Shown piece by piece: positions 55,146 to 64,000 of a DNA stretch of 64,000 bases. Made by a program: the position numbers and the translations under genes. Each line of letters begins with the position of its first letter. Position 1 is the stretch's first letter. This DNA comes from Melittangium boletus DSM 14713 (GTDB lineage Bacteria > Myxococcota > Myxococcia > Myxococcales > Myxococcaceae). The notes below the pieces were generated by a model that did no database searches, was not told where the DNA came from, and saw only the letters and a program-made list of their open reading frames with translations. The DNA lies in NCBI RefSeq assembly GCF_002305855.1, contig NZ_CP022163.1:4650292-4714291 (forward strand), written 5' to 3'.

Positions 55146-55577
55146 GTGAGCACTCCGAAGCACGTGCTGTTCTTCGATGGCGTTTGCGTGATGTGCAACC
55201 ACACGGTGCACTTCATCCACCACCGGGACAAGCGGGACGTCTTCCTCTTCGCCGCGCTCCAGAGCCCGCTCGCCCACGAGACGCTGGCCCGCTACGGCAG
55301 GGACGCGGCCTCCCTGGACGGCGTGTACCTGCTGCTCGGACACGGCACCCCGGAGGAGCGGCTTTCGTGGAAGTACGGCGCCGTGCGCGCGGTGCTCAAG
55401 GAATTGGGCGGTGGCTGGAAGGTGTTGGCCTTCCTGATGGGTCTCATCCCCAGGCCGCTGGGCGACGTGCTCTACGACGGGGTGGCCCGGAATCGCTACC
55501 GGCTCGTCGGCAAGTACGAGGCGTGCGCCATCCCTGGCCCCGAGCTGCGCCGGAAGTTCCTGGCCGACGGCTCGTAG
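55146..55577 (+). CDS. DCC family (DUF393) thiol-disulfide protein
   Basis: A 143-residue thioredoxin-like protein. The DCC signature is FFDGVCVMCN, with a DxxCxxC redox motif, followed by HFIHHRDKRDVFLFAALQ. GTG 55146 is chosen because GGGAGGCGAAG directly precedes it. The function of DUF393 proteins is not settled; disulfide exchange is inferred. It stands alone, divergent from allA. Confidence 0.85.
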   Translation: MSTPKHVLFFDGVCVMCNHTVHFIHHRDKRDVFLFAALQSPLAHETLARYGRDAASLDGVYLLLGHGTPEERLSWKYGAVRAVLKELGGGWKVLAFLMGLIPRPLGDVLYDGVARNRYRLVGKYEACAIPGPELRRKFLADGS

Positions 55578-55664
55578 TCCAGGCATCCCTCTGAGGGCGA
55601 GGGCCCTCAAGGACGATCGCGAGAAGTGTCTGGGAGACGACCTGGACGGCGGACGCACGCGGAA

Positions 55665-56118
55665 ATGGACAGCGCGAGGCGCGAGCGGAACCGCCGCGTG
55701 CGCGCATCCTGGTCGTCGACGACCATGCCCCCAACCTGCTCGCCCTGGAGGCCACGCTGGATGACCTGGGCGAGGTGGTGAAGGCCCACTCGGGCGACGA
55801 GGCTCTCCTGCGCCTGTTGCGCGAGGACTTCGCCCTCATCCTGCTGGATGTGCAGATGCCCGGCATGGATGGCTTCGAGGCCGCTTTGGGTTCGGGACGA
55901 GGGCGTGGGAATCCCGGCGGAGAAGCTGGCGCTCATCTTCGAGCGTTTTGGACAGGCCCACGGGGCGCGCTACGGGGGCCTGGGCTTGGGGTTGACCATC
56001 TCCCAGGGCATCATCGCGCAGCACGGTGGCCGTATCTGGGCCGAGTCCGGGGGGCATCGAGGGCGAGGGAAGCACCTTCCACGTCCGGTTGCCCCTGCGG
56101 CGTCGAGGATTGGATTGA
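55665..56118 (+). pseudogene. Decayed response regulator/histidine kinase remnant
   Basis: The 5' part reads as a receiver ([16 protein letters not shown] ... [14 protein letters not shown]) that breaks off just after the phospho-acceptor. The next bases, in another frame, continue as the end of a kinase ATPase domain ([33 protein letters not shown]). At a run of six G near 56050 the frame shifts again to finish [16 protein letters not shown]. So an internal deletion and at least one further frameshift have destroyed a former hybrid gene. The likely ATG 55665 is itself out of frame with the receiver. It is not a functional gene. Confidence 0.85.
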
Positions 56119-56226
56119 CGTCACGACCCGTCCGGATGCCCTGGCCCGGGGCCCGTGCTATTCGAGCTTCCAGGTCGCCCGGTTCGCGCAAGGGGCTCCG
56201 GGCCCTCCGGTGAGGAGATCAGATCG

Positions 56227-57507
56227 ATGAGCGGTGAAGCGACGCGGTACGAGGCCGGTGAGGCGTTCGCCCGGCGGATGGACGCGGAGGATCCCCTGCG
56301 CGCCTTCCGTGAGGAATTCCTCTTCCCCCGCCACGGGGACGGAGCCGAGCTCTACCTCCTGGGCAACTCCCTGGGCCTGCAGCCGCGCAAGGCCCAGCAG
56401 TACGTCCTGGAGGCCATGGACGCCTGGGCCACGCTGGGCGTGGACGGTCACTTCAAGGGCTCGCGGCCGTGGATGGAGTACCACCTGTCGCTCGGCGAGC
56501 AGATGGCGCGCGTGGTGGGGGCCAGGCCCCTCGAGGTCGTGGTGATGAACACCCTCACCGTCAACCTCCACCTGATGATGGTGTCCTTCTACCGGCCCAC
56601 GCTCGAGCGCTCGAAGATCCTCATGGAGGCGAGCGCCTTCCCCTCGGATCAATACGCGGTGGCCTCGCAGGTGCGCCACCACGGGTATGACCCGGCCCAG
56701 ACGGTGATTCCCCTCGCGCCGCGCGAGGGCGAGGACGTGCTGCGCACCGAGGACATCCTCGAGGTGCTGGAGCGGCGCGGGAAGGAGATCGCCCTGGTGC
56801 TGTTCGGCAACGTGAACTACCTCAACGGCCAGGCGTTCGACATGGCGGCCATCACCCGCGCCGCGCATGCCCAGGGCTGCCGCGTGGGCTTCGACCTGGC
56901 GCACGCCGCGGGCAACCTGCGGCTGTCCCTGCACGATGACGGGCCGGACTTCGCGGTGTGGTGCTCGTACAAGTACCTCAACGGAGGCCCGGGCGCGCTG
57001 GCCGGTGCCTTCGTCCACGAGCGCCACGCGCACGACGCCTCGCTGAATCGCTTCGCTGGCTGGTGGGGCAATGACAAGCGGACGCGCTTCCTGATGAAGC
57101 CGGACCACGAGCCGACGCCGGGCGCCGAGGGTTGGGTGTTGTCCAATCCGCCCATCCTCCAGCTCGCGGCGCTGCGCGCGTCCCTGGAGCTCTTCGACCG
57201 GGCGACGATGCCCGCCCTGCGCGAGAAGAGCGTGAAGCTCACGGGCTACCTGGAGTTCCTGCTCGACCGGCTCCCGCCCGGCTTCGTGCACAGCCTCACC
57301 CCGAGAGACCCCGAGCAGCGGGGGGCGCACCTGTCATTGCGCTTCAGCAAGGACCCCCAGCGCATGCTGCAGACGCTGCGCTCGGAGGGCATCCACTGCG
57401 ACTTCCGCTCCCCGGACGTCATCCGCGCCGCGCCCGCGCCGCTCTACAACAGCTTCGTGGACGTGCACCGCTTCGTGGACGTGCTCGACCGGCACGCCCG
57501 GAGCTGA
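56227..57507 (+). CDS. kynU: Kynureninase
   Basis: A 426-residue PLP enzyme that cleaves kynurenine to anthranilate and alanine in tryptophan breakdown. The PLP Lys is in [12 protein letters not shown], with [10 protein letters not shown] upstream and [13 protein letters not shown] after it, all diagnostic. ATG 56227 follows GAGGAG. The stop is adjacent to the convergent arylformamidase-like gene, so two steps of the pathway are neighbours though on opposite strands. Tryptophan dioxygenase is not in view. Confidence 0.96.
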   Translation: MSGEATRYEAGEAFARRMDAEDPLRAFREEFLFPRHGDGAELYLLGNSLGLQPRKAQQYVLEAMDAWATLGVDGHFKGSRPWMEYHLSLGEQMARVVGARPLEVVVMNTLTVNLHLMMVSFYRPTLERSKILMEASAFPSDQYAVASQVRHHGYDPAQTVIPLAPREGEDVLRTEDILEVLERRGKEIALVLFGNVNYLNGQAFDMAAITRAAHAQGCRVGFDLAHAAGNLRLSLHDDGPDFAVWCSYKYLNGGPGALAGAFVHERHAHDASLNRFAGWWGNDKRTRFLMKPDHEPTPGAEGWVLSNPPILQLAALRASLELFDRATMPALREKSVKLTGYLEFLLDRLPPGFVHSLTPRDPEQRGAHLSLRFSKDPQRMLQTLRSEGIHCDFRSPDVIRAAPAPLYNSFVDVHRFVDVLDRHARS

Positions 57508-57508
57508 C

Positions 57509-58315
57509 TCACACGAGCGAGCCCACGGCCTCGACGACCTGGGTCCACTCGCGGGCGCGCGGATTGATGACCTCGAAGTGCTCCGCGTTCTCCAGGCGCA
57601 CGAGCTTCGCGCTGTCCCCGAGCGCGGTGGCGCGCGCCTGGTAGCTCTCGCTGAGCTCCACCGGCACGGTGCTGTCCCGGGTGCCGTGCAGCAGCACCTG
57701 CTTGACGCCCAGGGGCAGCAGCGCGGAGGGCGAGCCGAGCCGGTAGCGCTCGGGTACCTGGGCGGGGGTCCCCCCGAGCAGGGACTCGACGATGCCCTCG
57801 CCCAGGCGCAGCGCGTGGGCGCGCTCCAGGTCCACCACGCCCGCGAGGGACACCACGCCGCGCGGCACCAGGGGCGTTCGCGAGTGCAGGGGCTCGTGGG
57901 CCTTGATGCGGCCCCGCCCCGCGAGCCAGAGCGCCAGGTGTCCCCCGGCCGAGTGGCCCATGAACACCACCCGCTTCAAGTCCAACGGGTAGCGATGCGC
58001 GAGCGTGCGCAGGTAGTCCGCGCCGCGCGCCACGTCCTCGAAGGTGCCCGTCCAGCCGCCGTCCGGGTGGCCCACGCGCCGGTACTCGAGGCTCCAGGTG
58101 GCGTAGCCCCTCCGGGTGAGGTCCGCGCACAGGTGTCCCACGTGCTCCAGGTCATAGCGCGCGCGCCAGAAGCCGCCGTGGATCATCACCACCACGGGAT
58201 GCGGCCCGTCTCCTCGGGGCAGCCGCAGATCGCCGAACTGGTGGGTGATGTCCCCATAGGGAATCCGCGTATCCGCGGGCGGGGCGGGCGTCTCCAGCAT
58301 CCAGGTGGGATTCAT
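57509..58315 (-). CDS. Alpha/beta hydrolase, probable arylformamidase
   Basis: A 268-residue hydrolase with the HGGFW oxyanion motif, nucleophile elbow GHSAGGHL, Asp in HGTRDSTVP and His in ENAEHFEVI. HGGxW with this layout is shared with yeast Bna7-type kynurenine formamidases. Its convergent neighbour is kynureninase, which supports formylkynurenine hydrolysis. The start is uncertain: ATG 58315 or ATG 58369, neither with a good ribosome site. Confidence 0.75.
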   Translation of the reverse strand: MNPTWMLETPAPPADTRIPYGDITHQFGDLRLPRGDGPHPVVVMIHGGFWRARYDLEHVGHLCADLTRRGYATWSLEYRRVGHPDGGWTGTFEDVARGADYLRTLAHRYPLDLKRVVFMGHSAGGHLALWLAGRGRIKAHEPLHSRTPLVPRGVVSLAGVVDLERAHALRLGEGIVESLLGGTPAQVPERYRLGSPSALLPLGVKQVLLHGTRDSTVPVELSESYQARATALGDSAKLVRLENAEHFEVINPRAREWTQVVEAVGSLV

Positions 58316-58447
58316 GAGGGCGGGATCATGGGTGTTGGCTCCACGTGCTTCAAGCGGGCGGGGGGACATGACGGGTGTCTGGAGGTGGGCGGGGCCTCCA
58401 TCAAAACGGTTTGCTGGCCGCGAGCGGGGCGCTAGGACACGGCCCGC

Positions 58448-58465
58448 GGCCCGGGACTCCGGGCC
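58448..58465 (+). promoter_or_regulatory. Hairpin in the pgi leader
   Basis: GGCCCGG (58448-58454) pairs with CCGGGCC (58459-58465) around GACT, ending 20 bases before the pgi start codon. There is no T tract. A possible leader structure. Confidence 0.35.
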
Positions 58466-58485
58466 AGCCTTTCGAGGGAGCCGAG

Positions 58486-60078
58486 ATGAGCGAGCGTCGG
58501 TTGTGGGAGCGCTACCAGAAATATTTGTGCGGAGTGGAATCCGTCGGGCTGACGTTGGACGTCTCGCGGATGAACTTCGCCGAGGACTTCCTCGAGCGCA
58601 TGCGGGGACCGCTGGACAAGGCCTTCGACGCGATGGAGGCCCTGGAGAAGGGGGCCATCGCCAACCCGGACGAGCAGCGGCGCGTGGGGCATTACTGGCT
58701 GCGGGCTCCGGAGCTCGCCCCCGAGCCCGCGCTCACCCGGGAAGTCCAGGACACCATCGCCGCCGTGAATGCCTTCTCGGCGGACGTGCACGCGGGCCGC
58801 GTGAAGCCGCCCACGGCCGAGCGCTTCACCCAGGTGCTGCTGGTGGGCATCGGCGGCTCGGCGCTCGGGCCGCAGCTCGTGGCGGACGCGCTCGGGGGGC
58901 CCTCCGTGGACAAGCTGCGCGTGTCCTTCCTCGACAACACGGATCCGGATGGCATCGATCGGGTGCTCGCCACCCTGGGGGACGCGCTCGCCCAGACGCT
59001 CACCGTGGTCATCAGCAAGTCGGGCGGCACCAAGGAGACGCGCAACGGCATGGTGGAGGCCGAGCGCGCCTACACGCGCCGGGGCTTGAACTTCGGTGCC
59101 CACGCCGTGGCCGTCACGGGTGAGGACAGCGAGCTGGATCGCACCGCGAAACAGGGCAAGTGGCTGCGTGTCTTCCCCATGTGGGACTGGGTGGGGGGAC
59201 GTACCTCGGTGCTGTCGGCGGTGGGGCTCCTGCCGGCGCGGTTGCAGGGGCTGGATACGGAGGGCCTGCTCTCGGGCGCGCGCGACATGGACGTGGCGAC
59301 GCGCGTGCGGGACGCCGTGAAGAACCCCGCCGCCCTGCTGGCGCTCATGTGGTTCCACGCGGGGGGAGGCCGTGGCCAGAAGGACATGGTCATCATCCCC
59401 TACAAGGATCGGCTGATGCTCCTGTCCAAGTACCTCCAGCAGTTGGTGATGGAGTCGCTGGGCAAGGAGAAGGACTTGTCCGGCGCGGTGGTCAACCAGG
59501 GCATCGCCGTCTACGGGAACAAGGGCTCCACGGATCAGCACGCCTACGTGCAGCAACTGCGCGAGGGCGTGAACAACTTCTTCGCCACCTTCGTGGAGGT
59601 GCTCAAGGACCGGGAAGGGCCGTCCCTCCAGGTGGAGCCCGGCACCACCAGCGGCGACTACCTGCTCGGCTTCCTGCTCGGGACGCGGCGCGCGCTGTTC
59701 GAGAAGGACCGCGAGTCCATGACCCTCACGGTGCCGGACGTGAGCGCGCGGACGCTGGGTGCGCTCATCGCCCTCTATGAGCGCGCCGTGGGTCTGTACG
59801 CGTCGCTCGTGAACATCAACGCCTATCACCAGCCGGGCGTGGAGGCGGGCAAGAAGGCGGCGGGCGTGGTGCTGCAGCTGCAGCGTCAGGTGGTGGAGCG
59901 TCTGCGGGCCGAGCCGGCCAAGGCGTACACCGCCGAGGAACTGGCGCGCGCGGTGGGCGCGGCGGACGAGGTGGAGACGGTGTTCAAGGTGCTCGAGCAC
60001 CTGAGCGCCAACGCCCAACCGGGCATCCAGCGCGAGCCCGGCGCGAACCGCTTCGAGGCCCGCTTCCGGGCCTCCTGA
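58486..60078 (+). CDS. pgi: Glucose-6-phosphate isomerase
   Basis: A 530-residue glycolytic enzyme interconverting glucose-6-phosphate and fructose-6-phosphate. The sugar-phosphate site is visible as [23 protein letters not shown] and later [14 protein letters not shown] with the catalytic His. The shape is the bacterial/archaeal-like long form. ATG 58486 follows GGGAGCCGAG. It is a single-gene unit ended by a hairpin. Confidence 0.95.
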   Translation: MSERRLWERYQKYLCGVESVGLTLDVSRMNFAEDFLERMRGPLDKAFDAMEALEKGAIANPDEQRRVGHYWLRAPELAPEPALTREVQDTIAAVNAFSADVHAGRVKPPTAERFTQVLLVGIGGSALGPQLVADALGGPSVDKLRVSFLDNTDPDGIDRVLATLGDALAQTLTVVISKSGGTKETRNGMVEAERAYTRRGLNFGAHAVAVTGEDSELDRTAKQGKWLRVFPMWDWVGGRTSVLSAVGLLPARLQGLDTEGLLSGARDMDVATRVRDAVKNPAALLALMWFHAGGGRGQKDMVIIPYKDRLMLLSKYLQQLVMESLGKEKDLSGAVVNQGIAVYGNKGSTDQHAYVQQLREGVNNFFATFVEVLKDREGPSLQVEPGTTSGDYLLGFLLGTRRALFEKDRESMTLTVPDVSARTLGALIALYERAVGLYASLVNINAYHQPGVEAGKKAAGVVLQLQRQVVERLRAEPAKAYTAEELARAVGAADEVETVFKVLEHLSANAQPGIQREPGANRFEARFRAS

Positions 60079-60094
60079 GGCCTGGCGCGCCCCG

Positions 60095-60130
60095 CGGGCG
60101 GCCGTGGGACGGAAGTCCAGTGGCCGCCCG
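60095..60130 (+). terminator. Hairpin after pgi
   Basis: CGGGCGGCC (60095-60103) pairs with GGCCGCCCG (60122-60130). It is 17 bases past the pgi stop. It lacks a T tract but its position suits a transcription end. Confidence 0.5.
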
Positions 60131-60279
60131 TACATTGGAGGACTCCGGGAGTATCGGGGGCGTCCCGAGAACCGATCCGCGCGTTCATTTCTTATCGCAT
60201 CCTGGTATCCTGGATAATGCGGGTAGAAGGCTTGAACACGGCGGCACGGGAAAAGTGCCGTCCAGGGGAAGGGGTTCTT

Positions 60280-60684
60280 GTGAAACGCACCGTGCTACTC
60301 GTGGAGGACAGCAACACCATCCGCCACATCCTCCGGGTCTACTTGATGAAGCTCAAGCTGGACTTCCTCGAGGCGGATCGCGCGGAACAAGGCCTGCGCC
60401 TGCTGGACTCGCAGCAGGTGGACCTGGTGATCGCGGACGTGAACATGCCGGGTGGCATGGACGGTCTGGAGTTCGTGCGCCGGGTGCGCTCGAGCGAGTG
60501 GGCGCGGGTGCGGCAGGTGCCCGTCGTGCTGCTCACCGGTGGCAAGGCGCCGGATCTGGAGGCCAGGGCGACGGAGGCGGGTGCCTCCGAGTTCGTGCGC
60601 AAGCCCGTCTCCATCGATGCCCTGGCGGCCGTGGCGCGCCGGCACCTGTCGCTGGAAGAAGGCGCCGACCCGCTCGTCGCCTGA
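60280..60684 (+). CDS. Single-domain response regulator (CheY-like)
   Basis: A 134-residue receiver. The acidic residues are in LLVEDSNTIR, the phospho-acceptor is D53 in IADVNMPGG, and the switch residues are in VLLTGGKAP and VRKPVSI. It has no output domain. GTG 60280 follows GAAGGGG; ATG 60217 would add a 21-residue non-family leader. The cognate kinase is not adjacent. Confidence 0.88.
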   Translation: MKRTVLLVEDSNTIRHILRVYLMKLKLDFLEADRAEQGLRLLDSQQVDLVIADVNMPGGMDGLEFVRRVRSSEWARVRQVPVVLLTGGKAPDLEARATEAGASEFVRKPVSIDALAAVARRHLSLEEGADPLVA

Positions 60685-60787
60685 GCGAGCTTCCTCGCCT
60701 GTCCCCGGAGCGTGGAGGCGCGGGCCGCGCATCTGCTGCGTTCCACACGCATGCTTATTCCTCTCACTCGCGCTGGGGGAGGGGAAT

Positions 60788-62470
60788 ATGGGCAACGGGA
60801 GAGCGCTGAAATGGTGGGGGTGGGTGAGCGGGGCGTGCCTGGTCGCCTTGGCGTGTGAACCCACGGTGGAGCCGAAGGTCCCGGCCAACCCGACGGAGGT
60901 GGAAAGCCCGGCGCCCGCGCGGCCCGACGCGCCTCCCCCCGAGGGGGAGGTCTCGCGGCCTCCATCGACGCCTCCCGCCGAGGGCGAGCCCGAGCCGCCG
61001 TCCCATCCCACGCTTTGCGCGCCCACGGGCGCGGCGACCTATTGGCTCCAGGAGGGCGAGGCGGTGACCGCCACCGTGCGCTGTGGCACGGGCTACACGG
61101 CCCCGGGGCTCCGCTTCGCCGTGTCTCCCCTGCCGACGGGCGCTTCCTTCAACGAGGAGACGGGCACGCTCACGTGGACGCCGGTACGGGGCCAGGCCGA
61201 TGTCTGGCGGCTCACCGTCACCGAGCGGAGCACGGGGGAGACGGGCGAACTGCGCCTGGGCGTGGCCGTCAAGCTGGTGAACCCCGACGGTGTCCAGACA
61301 CTCAAGCCGGAGACGTACACCGAGGAGTACGGGCTGCCCGTCTTCCACCTGTCCTTCGACGGCACGCTCACCGCGGGCGGCTACCGGCCCGTGCAGCTCG
61401 TCTACCGGGGGCACCGCTACACCCTGGAGGCGAAGTATCGCGGGGCGACCTCCAGCGTCTTCCCCAAGCGCAACTACACGTTCAAGTTCGCCAAGGAAGA
61501 TCCCTTCCACGAGCCGGACAAGGCCGGGGGCACCTTCCGCGCGGCGCGGCGGCTGGTGCTCATCTCTCCCTTCAATGACAATTCATACATGCGGCCCCGG
61601 CTCGCCTTCGACCTGTGGAACCGCATGTCCGCGGAGCACATCCAGATCAACACCTACAGCGCCGTCATGTATGTGAATGGCCGTTTCTGGGGCCTCTTCA
61701 CCGTGGCGGACCACGTGGATGACAACCTCATGGAGCGCCACGGCCTGTCCGAGGCGGGGGATTTGTTCAAGGCGGTGGACGCGGATGCCAACTTCTCGCG
61801 GATGACCCATGCGGGAGCGGGCAAGTCGCCCCTCCAGCTGGGCTTCGAGAAGAAGGAGGGCACGCCCAAGGACGGATGGACGGGGGCGTATGACACGCTC
61901 AACGCGCTCACCGCCTTCATTTCCGACTCGAACGCCCAGACCTTCTTCGAGCAGCGGAGCTCCTGGCTCCACACGGCCGATTACGAGGACTGGTGGATCT
62001 TCAATACGGCCATTCTCGGCACGGACTCGGCGGCGAAGAACGCCTACCATTATCACGAGCCGATGAGCCGCGCGCCCTGGCGCTTCATCCCGTGGGATCT
62101 CGACGCGAGCTTCGGACAGCTCTGGGACACGCGCCGCATCGCCGCCACGGCCCTGCCCGACTTCACCGGGGACAACCTGCTCTTCTCCCGCATGTTGTCG
62201 GACCCGCGCATCTCCACGCCCCTGCGCGAGCGCTACCGGAGCCTGTTGCGCGGCCCCTTGAGCAAGGCCCAGGTGCTCGCGCTCATCGACGGCTACGCGG
62301 AGGAACTGCGCGCGGTGGCGCCGCGCGACGAGGCGCGCTGGCGCAAGCAGTTCCTCAACTTCGAGCGCTGGATGGACCGCACCGATTTCACCACCCACGA
62401 GCAGGAAGTGGCCTATCTGCGCCAGTGGGTGAACGAGCGCTGGGACACGCTGGACCGGCGCCTGCCGTGA
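60788..62470 (+). CDS. CotH kinase family lipoprotein
   Basis: A 560-residue lipoprotein; the signal peptide ends in LVALAC (C23). A Pro/Glu linker leads to an Ig-like unit (LPTGASFNEETGTLTWTP), then a CotH domain. Key segments are YRGATSSVFPKRNYTFKF, NGRFWGLFTVADHVDDNL and PWDLDASFGQLWD. CotH proteins are secreted protein kinases of spore coats and of other envelopes. Myxobacteria form spores, so a coat or surface role is possible but not shown. ATG 60788 follows GGAGGGG. Confidence 0.87.
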   Translation: MGNGRALKWWGWVSGACLVALACEPTVEPKVPANPTEVESPAPARPDAPPPEGEVSRPPSTPPAEGEPEPPSHPTLCAPTGAATYWLQEGEAVTATVRCGTGYTAPGLRFAVSPLPTGASFNEETGTLTWTPVRGQADVWRLTVTERSTGETGELRLGVAVKLVNPDGVQTLKPETYTEEYGLPVFHLSFDGTLTAGGYRPVQLVYRGHRYTLEAKYRGATSSVFPKRNYTFKFAKEDPFHEPDKAGGTFRAARRLVLISPFNDNSYMRPRLAFDLWNRMSAEHIQINTYSAVMYVNGRFWGLFTVADHVDDNLMERHGLSEAGDLFKAVDADANFSRMTHAGAGKSPLQLGFEKKEGTPKDGWTGAYDTLNALTAFISDSNAQTFFEQRSSWLHTADYEDWWIFNTAILGTDSAAKNAYHYHEPMSRAPWRFIPWDLDASFGQLWDTRRIAATALPDFTGDNLLFSRMLSDPRISTPLRERYRSLLRGPLSKAQVLALIDGYAEELRAVAPRDEARWRKQFLNFERWMDRTDFTTHEQEVAYLRQWVNERWDTLDRRLP

Positions 62471-62474
62471 GGGC

Positions 62475-62870
62475 TCAGTCCTTCTGGGTGCTCTGCTCGA
62501 TGAGCTCCACCTTGTAGCCGTCCGGATCCTCGACGAAGGCGATGACGGTGGTGCCGTGCTTCATGGGGCCCGGCTCGCGCACCACCTTGCCGCCCGCCTG
62601 GCGGATGGCCTCGCACTTGGCGCGGATGTCCGTGACTCCCAGGGCGATGTGGCCGTAGGCGTTGCCCAGCGTGTACTGGGAGGTGTCCCAGTTGTGGGTG
62701 AGCTCCAGGGCGGGGTGGGTGTCCTCGGGGCCGTAGCCCACGAAGGCCAGGGTGAACTTGCCATCCGGGTAGTCCCGGCGCCGCAAGAGCTGCATCCCGA
62801 GGACGCGGGTGTAGAAGTCGAGCGACTTGTCGAGGTCGCCCACGCGCAGCATGGTGTGCAGGATTCGCAT
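62475..62870 (-). CDS. gloA: Lactoylglutathione lyase (glyoxalase I)
   Basis: A 131-residue enzyme converting the methylglyoxal-glutathione adduct to lactoylglutathione. Metal ligands are H5 ([10 protein letters not shown]), Glu in PALELTHN, His in AYGHIALGV and Glu in GYKVELIEQ. The length matches the nickel-type E. coli enzyme. ATG 62870. It lies 5 bases downstream of the next minus-strand gene and may share its message. Confidence 0.95.
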   Translation of the reverse strand: MRILHTMLRVGDLDKSLDFYTRVLGMQLLRRRDYPDGKFTLAFVGYGPEDTHPALELTHNWDTSQYTLGNAYGHIALGVTDIRAKCEAIRQAGGKVVREPGPMKHGTTVIAFVEDPDGYKVELIEQSTQKD

Positions 62871-62875
62871 GGCCC

Positions 62876-63607
62876 CTAGATAACCCGGGTCGTCCGGGCC
62901 CACGCCTCGAATCGTCTTCTCAGGGCGGTGAGCGTCCAGAGGTCCCCGGGGTTGTCCGGTGCCACGCCCTCGAGGGCCCGATCCACGTGGGGCAGGGCGG
63001 CCGTTTCTCCCCACTCCGACAGCCGGCGCAGGGCGGACAGGGACGGACCCACTTCCAGTCCCCGGAGCAGGGTGTGCACCACGCGGGGACTGCGCTCGCG
63101 GCACAGCCGGTCCACCGCCTCGTGACGTTCCTCGAAGGAGGACCCGGGCTCGAGCAGCACCGCGGAGAGCGCCTGGAACGTCGCCTCGGGCAGCAGCGCC
63201 TGGGGCGTGGGGAGCGGCCAATATTCGAGCGTGATGCCCGTGGGTCCGGCCGCGCTGCATTCGCGCCGCACGCCATCCTCGCCGAGCAATTCCAGGAGCC
63301 GTCCGGGGGACGGGACTCCCGCGGCCAGCACCCGCTGGGCACACCCGGTGAGCGCGGCCGAGTGCCCGAACAGGTGCAGGCGCAGGACGGAGACTTCTTC
63401 CCGTGCACAGGCGGCCTTCTCCACCCGCCGCCACTTCACGAACACCTCGGCCAGGCCGCGCTCGTGGACGTACCAGCGATACTCCAGCCACACCGCGCTC
63501 AGGCGCTCATCGAAGCGGACATCCTCCGGCTCGGACATGCGCGGGGCTCCCTCGGCCATGGCCTGGAAGGCGTCGTCCAACAGGGCCTGTACGGCATGAA
63601 GACGCAT
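62876..63607 (-). CDS. Unknown helical protein
   Basis: A 243-residue soluble protein, mostly helical, with an acidic Leu-rich body ([35 protein letters not shown]) that could contain HEAT-like repeats. I do not recognise a family. ATG 63607 has weak support; ATG 63538 is possible. It precedes gloA by five bases. Confidence 0.65.
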   Translation of the reverse strand: MRLHAVQALLDDAFQAMAEGAPRMSEPEDVRFDERLSAVWLEYRWYVHERGLAEVFVKWRRVEKAACAREEVSVLRLHLFGHSAALTGCAQRVLAAGVPSPGRLLELLGEDGVRRECSAAGPTGITLEYWPLPTPQALLPEATFQALSAVLLEPGSSFEERHEAVDRLCRERSPRVVHTLLRGLEVGPSLSALRRLSEWGETAALPHVDRALEGVAPDNPGDLWTLTALRRRFEAWARTTRVI

Positions 63608-63728
63608 GAGAGGAGGGCGAGCGGGCAGTCTATCACCCGGCGGGTGGGCCGCTCACGACGGACTCGCCCACGGGTTTCCCTCCGGTGTGGGCTGGGGGGA
63701 GGGCGGGGGGCATGAGTACATCTACCGC

Positions 63729-64000
63729 ATGAACAAACAACGGCAGACGATGCTGTGGGCGTCCAGCGCGGCCCTCATGGGCGCCCTGGGCTGGGTGGGG
63801 TGGCGGCGATGGCGGCGGGAGATCGAGACACCCTCCTACCAGGTGCTGGCCACGAAGGGCGGCCTGGAGGTGCGGCAATATGGCCCCGCGGTCGTGGCGG
63901 CCACGGACCTCCAGGGCTCGTTCACCGAGAGCCTCAGAGCGGGTTTCCACCTGCTCGCGGGCTACATCTTCGGGGGCAACCAGCGCCATCAGTCCATCGC
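63729..64000 (+). CDS. SOUL heme-binding family protein (truncated by right edge)
   Basis: The first 90 residues are visible: an N-terminal membrane anchor (MLWASSAALMGALGWVGW) and the start of a SOUL domain with TPSYQVLATKGGLEVRQYG and the AGFHLLAGYIFGGN segment. SOUL proteins bind heme or related tetrapyrroles; some are implicated in heme trafficking. The C-terminus lies beyond the window. Confidence 0.8.
   Translation, partial: MNKQRQTMLWASSAALMGALGWVGWRRWRREIETPSYQVLATKGGLEVRQYGPAVVAATDLQGSFTESLRAGFHLLAGYIFGGNQRHQSI

Overview
The window is high-GC DNA from a myxobacterium, most likely of the Cystobacterineae. The signs are the strong G/C third-position bias, many large hybrid sensor kinases, abundant signal-peptide and lipobox proteins, SitA-like polymorphic toxin lipoproteins, Cys-rich lipoproteins with a CGDGxC tail, a CotH-type lipoprotein, and a split ATP synthase locus. 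I found no rRNA, tRNA, CRISPR array, insertion sequence or replication origin. Genes are dense, alternate in strand, and many operon partners overlap by ATGA or TGATG.

Region by region. 1-1.6 kb: an ABC importer operon whose ATPase is fused in frame to a cysteine dioxygenase. 1.9-8.2 kb: an alpha/beta hydrolase-like protein, an ankyrin protein, a secreted/anchored pair and a PAS-GAF-GAF histidine kinase. 8.4-12.3 kb: AtpZ, an AtpI-like protein and F0 subunits a, c and b, with hairpins between the genes, followed by ychF; no F1 genes are present. 12.4-13.4 kb: a candidate papain-fold toxin and immunity pair. 13.4-16.6 kb: an HTH-citrate synthase divergent from a methyltransferase, cupin and unknown gene. 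16.6-18.3 kb: SitA-like toxin 1 (HNH) and a DUF2019-type immunity protein. 18.3-20.1 kb: a Rieske oxygenase divergent from a TetR regulator across a perfect dyad. 20.1-22.7 kb: a secreted protein, a membrane metallophosphoesterase and a DUF2062 protein. 22.8-28.8 kb: three overlapping genes, hybrid kinase, Rcp-type regulator and hybrid kinase. 28.8-32.3 kb: an orphan DNA methyltransferase, a cytochrome P450 homologue that has lost its heme-ligating Cys, and a 2-hydroxyacid dehydrogenase.

32.5-37.1 kb holds an apparent URC-type uracil catabolic operon: MmsA-like dehydrogenase, GTP cyclohydrolase II-like Urc1, DUF1688 Urc4 and uracil phosphoribosyltransferase. Next come a second hybrid kinase paralogous to the 22.8-kb one, an M55 D-aminopeptidase fused to a helical domain, and a lipoprotein with a 15-bp coding repeat. 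43.3-46.0 kb is a P450/MFS operon. 46.3-49.0 kb is SitA-like toxin 2 (AHH nuclease) with an Imm11-SUFU-type immunity protein, ended by a bidirectional terminator. 49.8-54.5 kb pairs a minus-strand operon (secreted caspase with an EF-hand, small exported protein, Ig-like lipoprotein) with a divergent sigma factor and zinc anti-sigma factor. 54.5-64 kb has ureidoglycolate lyase, a DCC protein, a decayed response-regulator/kinase remnant, kynureninase with an arylformamidase-like hydrolase, phosphoglucose isomerase, a receiver protein, a CotH lipoprotein, glyoxalase I and a truncated SOUL protein.

The strongest candidates for something new are the cysteine dioxygenase-ABC ATPase fusion, the Cys-less P450 behind a 20-bp palindrome, and the toxin modules, two of which share a lipoprotein N-terminal chassis and carry different nuclease tips.
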